From Prevotellaceae bacterium (GTDB taxonomy: Bacteria > Bacteroidota > Bacteroidia > Bacteroidales > Paludibacteraceae): a stretch of DNA of 13,792 nucleotides. Positions within the stretch are counted from its first letter, which is position 1. The number at the start of each line of letters is the position of its first letter. Shown here one piece after another: positions 13,601 through 13,792 of this stretch. Below the pieces are notes generated by a model. That model did no database searches. It had not been told where the DNA came from and saw only the letters and a list, made by a program, of their open reading frames with translations. The stretch covers positions 1 through 13,792 of the forward strand of contig JAITNR010000009.1 in NCBI GenBank assembly GCA_031290375.1, read 5' to 3'. The translations under genes and the position numbers were made by a program.

Positions 13601-13792
13601 GGTTTGTAAGAGCTTCGTGAACATAAGCAGGGAGAACATTACCAAAATCAGTAACCGGAGTGGGAGATACAATAACATTCCACGCTGTTTCAGCATCACC
13701 TGGCGTCCATGAAATATTTACCGTATCGCGACCCGGATTTGATACCTCAACAGCGGTTGGTTTGACACAGTTAAGCAAGCTGTGAACATCAA
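10602..13792 (-). CDS. T9SS-exported multidomain surface protein (FN3, jelly-roll and repeat modules), 5' end outside window
   Basis: The frame is open to the right edge (DVHSLLNCVKPTAVEV), so the start lies outside. A TTG at 13778 is not a credible start; residues below count from it. Domains: a fibronectin type III-like module (about 4-96), a 'choice-of-anchor J'/cleaved-adhesin-like jelly roll (97-262), a second FN3 (264-360) and second jelly roll (361-520), then five tandem repeats of 84-89 residues (523-969). A T9SS type A sorting tail follows, with FVIYPNPANS at 981-990, DINGKLIE at 1009-1016 and a final EKLIVKK. The tail directs export through the outer membrane by the type IX system and anchoring to the surface or release. 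The jelly rolls suggest glycan or protein binding, and no catalytic motif is seen. One line of the repeat region counted by eye is 53% GC against 40% for a line of hisS. The terminator follows nine bases after the stop. Confidence 0.9.
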   Translation of the reverse strand, partial: DVHSLLNCVKPTAVEVSNPGRDTVNISWTPGDAETAWNVIVSPTPVTDFGNVLPAYVHEALTNPYTVSGLSPGTEYYVYLQASCVTDESDWTMAVTFITLCSPITDLPWTDNFDAYASGSLPLCWVRSDQYALSGVMHPAVTNVASSSSDNSVYFVGQASGGSGSAGGVQIISTREFAAEANTLLVRFSLKRQDTYSGAFSVGVMSDPSDPTTFVSAQVISISGTAWTDFDIPLTGTPSGNHFIAFKHVPTTSFNGYWLDNVEIDVFPTCAHPTAVAVSSITQNTASITWTSPETNVTGWNVIVTPVAITDFSFIDPSITVHSVTAQPFTVTGLSASTSYYVYVQADCGTTDGTSIWAHNTFKTSCGVIAAEFWAESFDAASGVPSCWTQVETRIESGSLYPKVTSSEKHSANNSLEFNGPEIVNQTIATPRFVAKTNTMTVSFWLRRQDFNSSLFHIGVMTDPADLATYTFIEDVTPAQYETWVYVGPVSLASAPEDDHYIVFRQNGVTNNRYWLDDISLTAVIPIPPTVVTEDATNILQTTATLNATISEGSEPITSQGWYYRVQGSETWQLPSYTGNIGSLTANTVYEFYAFATTGTNILVNGDTLSFTTLANVPPTVVTVAANAITQTAATLNKTVSMGTQPIQSEGWGYKTQAGTSWTTVAGTNGALTGLTANTAYDFYAYAITVSGIFTGDTLSFTTMAHVAPTVTTVAASAIGQTTATLNKTVVPGTEAVSQEGFKYKKVADTSWTDVTATGSSTILTTLTLATDYEFYAYAITATDTYTGSTETFTTAGIDFVAPDVVTEAATAITQTTATLNKTVTPGSETVTTEGWQYKKVSDTDWIDVTDGNLTGLTANTAYEFYAYATTATGTFDGTTLTFNTLVNVPPTVETLDADPVGQTTATLNKNVVPGTEQVTEEGWYYRALGGTWTNVLDGDLTDLSIETEYEFYAYATTEGGTVEGDTLTFTTQSTGYNSADANEFVIYPNPANSMATVKVDGLNTSATVTVTDINGKLIETRIINAGKDSVELNVADYTDGAYLVRVVSDTINRVEKLIVKK
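10872..12212 (-). repeat. Five tandem protein-coding repeats of about 85-89 codons
   Basis: Units lie at 11946-12212, 11676-11939, 11403-11669, 11133-11387 and 10872-11123. Each carries PTVxTxxA, QTTATLNKTV, PGTExVxxEGWxYK, a Trp (SWT/DWI/TWT), LTANTAYEFYAYA and GDTLSFTT. Several segments also stay alike at DNA level (TTCAACGTAGC-type and GCATAGGCGTAGAACTC-type), so the array can recombine. The fold is probably FN3-like (inference). Confidence 0.85.
12219..13792 (-). repeat. Duplicated FN3 plus jelly-roll unit within the surface protein
   Basis: Residues about 1-265 (12984-13792) and 266-520 (12219-12983) have the same order and shared motifs: CxxPTAVxVS, GWNVIV or AWNVIV with ITDF or VTDF, SxYYVYxQAxC, KRQD or RRQD, GVMSDPSD or GVMTDPAD, and YWLDN or YWLDD. 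The left part is incomplete at the window edge, so more copies may exist. Confidence 0.75.

Noticed and set aside
13776..13778. TTG as the start codon of the surface protein
   Set aside because: The frame continues without a stop to the window edge and the domain begins before it, so the real start is outside.

Overview
The window comes from a bacterium of the phylum Bacteroidota, most likely an AT-rich Bacteroidales-type genome. Four things point there: a surface protein ending in a type IX secretion (T9SS) sorting tail; promoters of the TTTG-N20-TAnnTTTG type instead of -35/-10 boxes; few Shine-Dalgarno sequences, with A/T-rich leaders before the starts; and the gene order rpmJ-rpsM-rpsK-rpsD-rpoA-rplQ with a zinc-ligand-poor L36. 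I cannot name a genus.

Layout. Positions 1-910 read on the plus strand: the 3' end of an ABC-2 transporter permease, then a GSG-repeat (DUF2807/GIN-type) reading frame that seems to have lost its N-terminus. Everything from 1003 to the right edge reads on the minus strand, in four transcription units. From right to left these are: (i) 10602-13792, a large T9SS-exported modular surface protein cut by the window edge; (ii) 7077-10297, the ribosomal/alpha operon rpmJ-rpsM-rpsK-rpsD-rpoA-rplQ with a clear promoter at 10326-10357; (iii) 3761-6526, a two-gene envelope operon of a CtpA-type S41 protease and an Lnb-like (DUF4105) membrane enzyme; (iv) 1003-3471, queA (tRNA queuosine biosynthesis) and hisS (histidyl-tRNA synthetase), with a promoter at 3582-3613.

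The gene content is mostly housekeeping: translation, transcription, tRNA modification and charging, and envelope protein maturation. I see no defence system, CRISPR array, transposase, integrase, rRNA or tRNA. The less ordinary material lies between the genes. The 550-base gap 6527-7076 and the 304-base gap 10298-10601 hold nested inverted repeats, including a perfect 76-base palindrome just after rplQ, an 87-base element with 23-base perfect arms, and a 21-base palindromic core found in both gaps. A seven-base tandem repeat (sense unit ATAATGA) sits in the same orientation just 3' of three of the four minus-strand units.

Other points worth checking are the diverged motifs in QueA, a 28-codon reading frame between the queA promoter and queA, the long acidic tail on L17, the absence of infA before rpmJ, and the duplicated modules of the surface protein. 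I do not find a convincing new multi-gene system. The repeat family at transcript ends is the best candidate for something undescribed.
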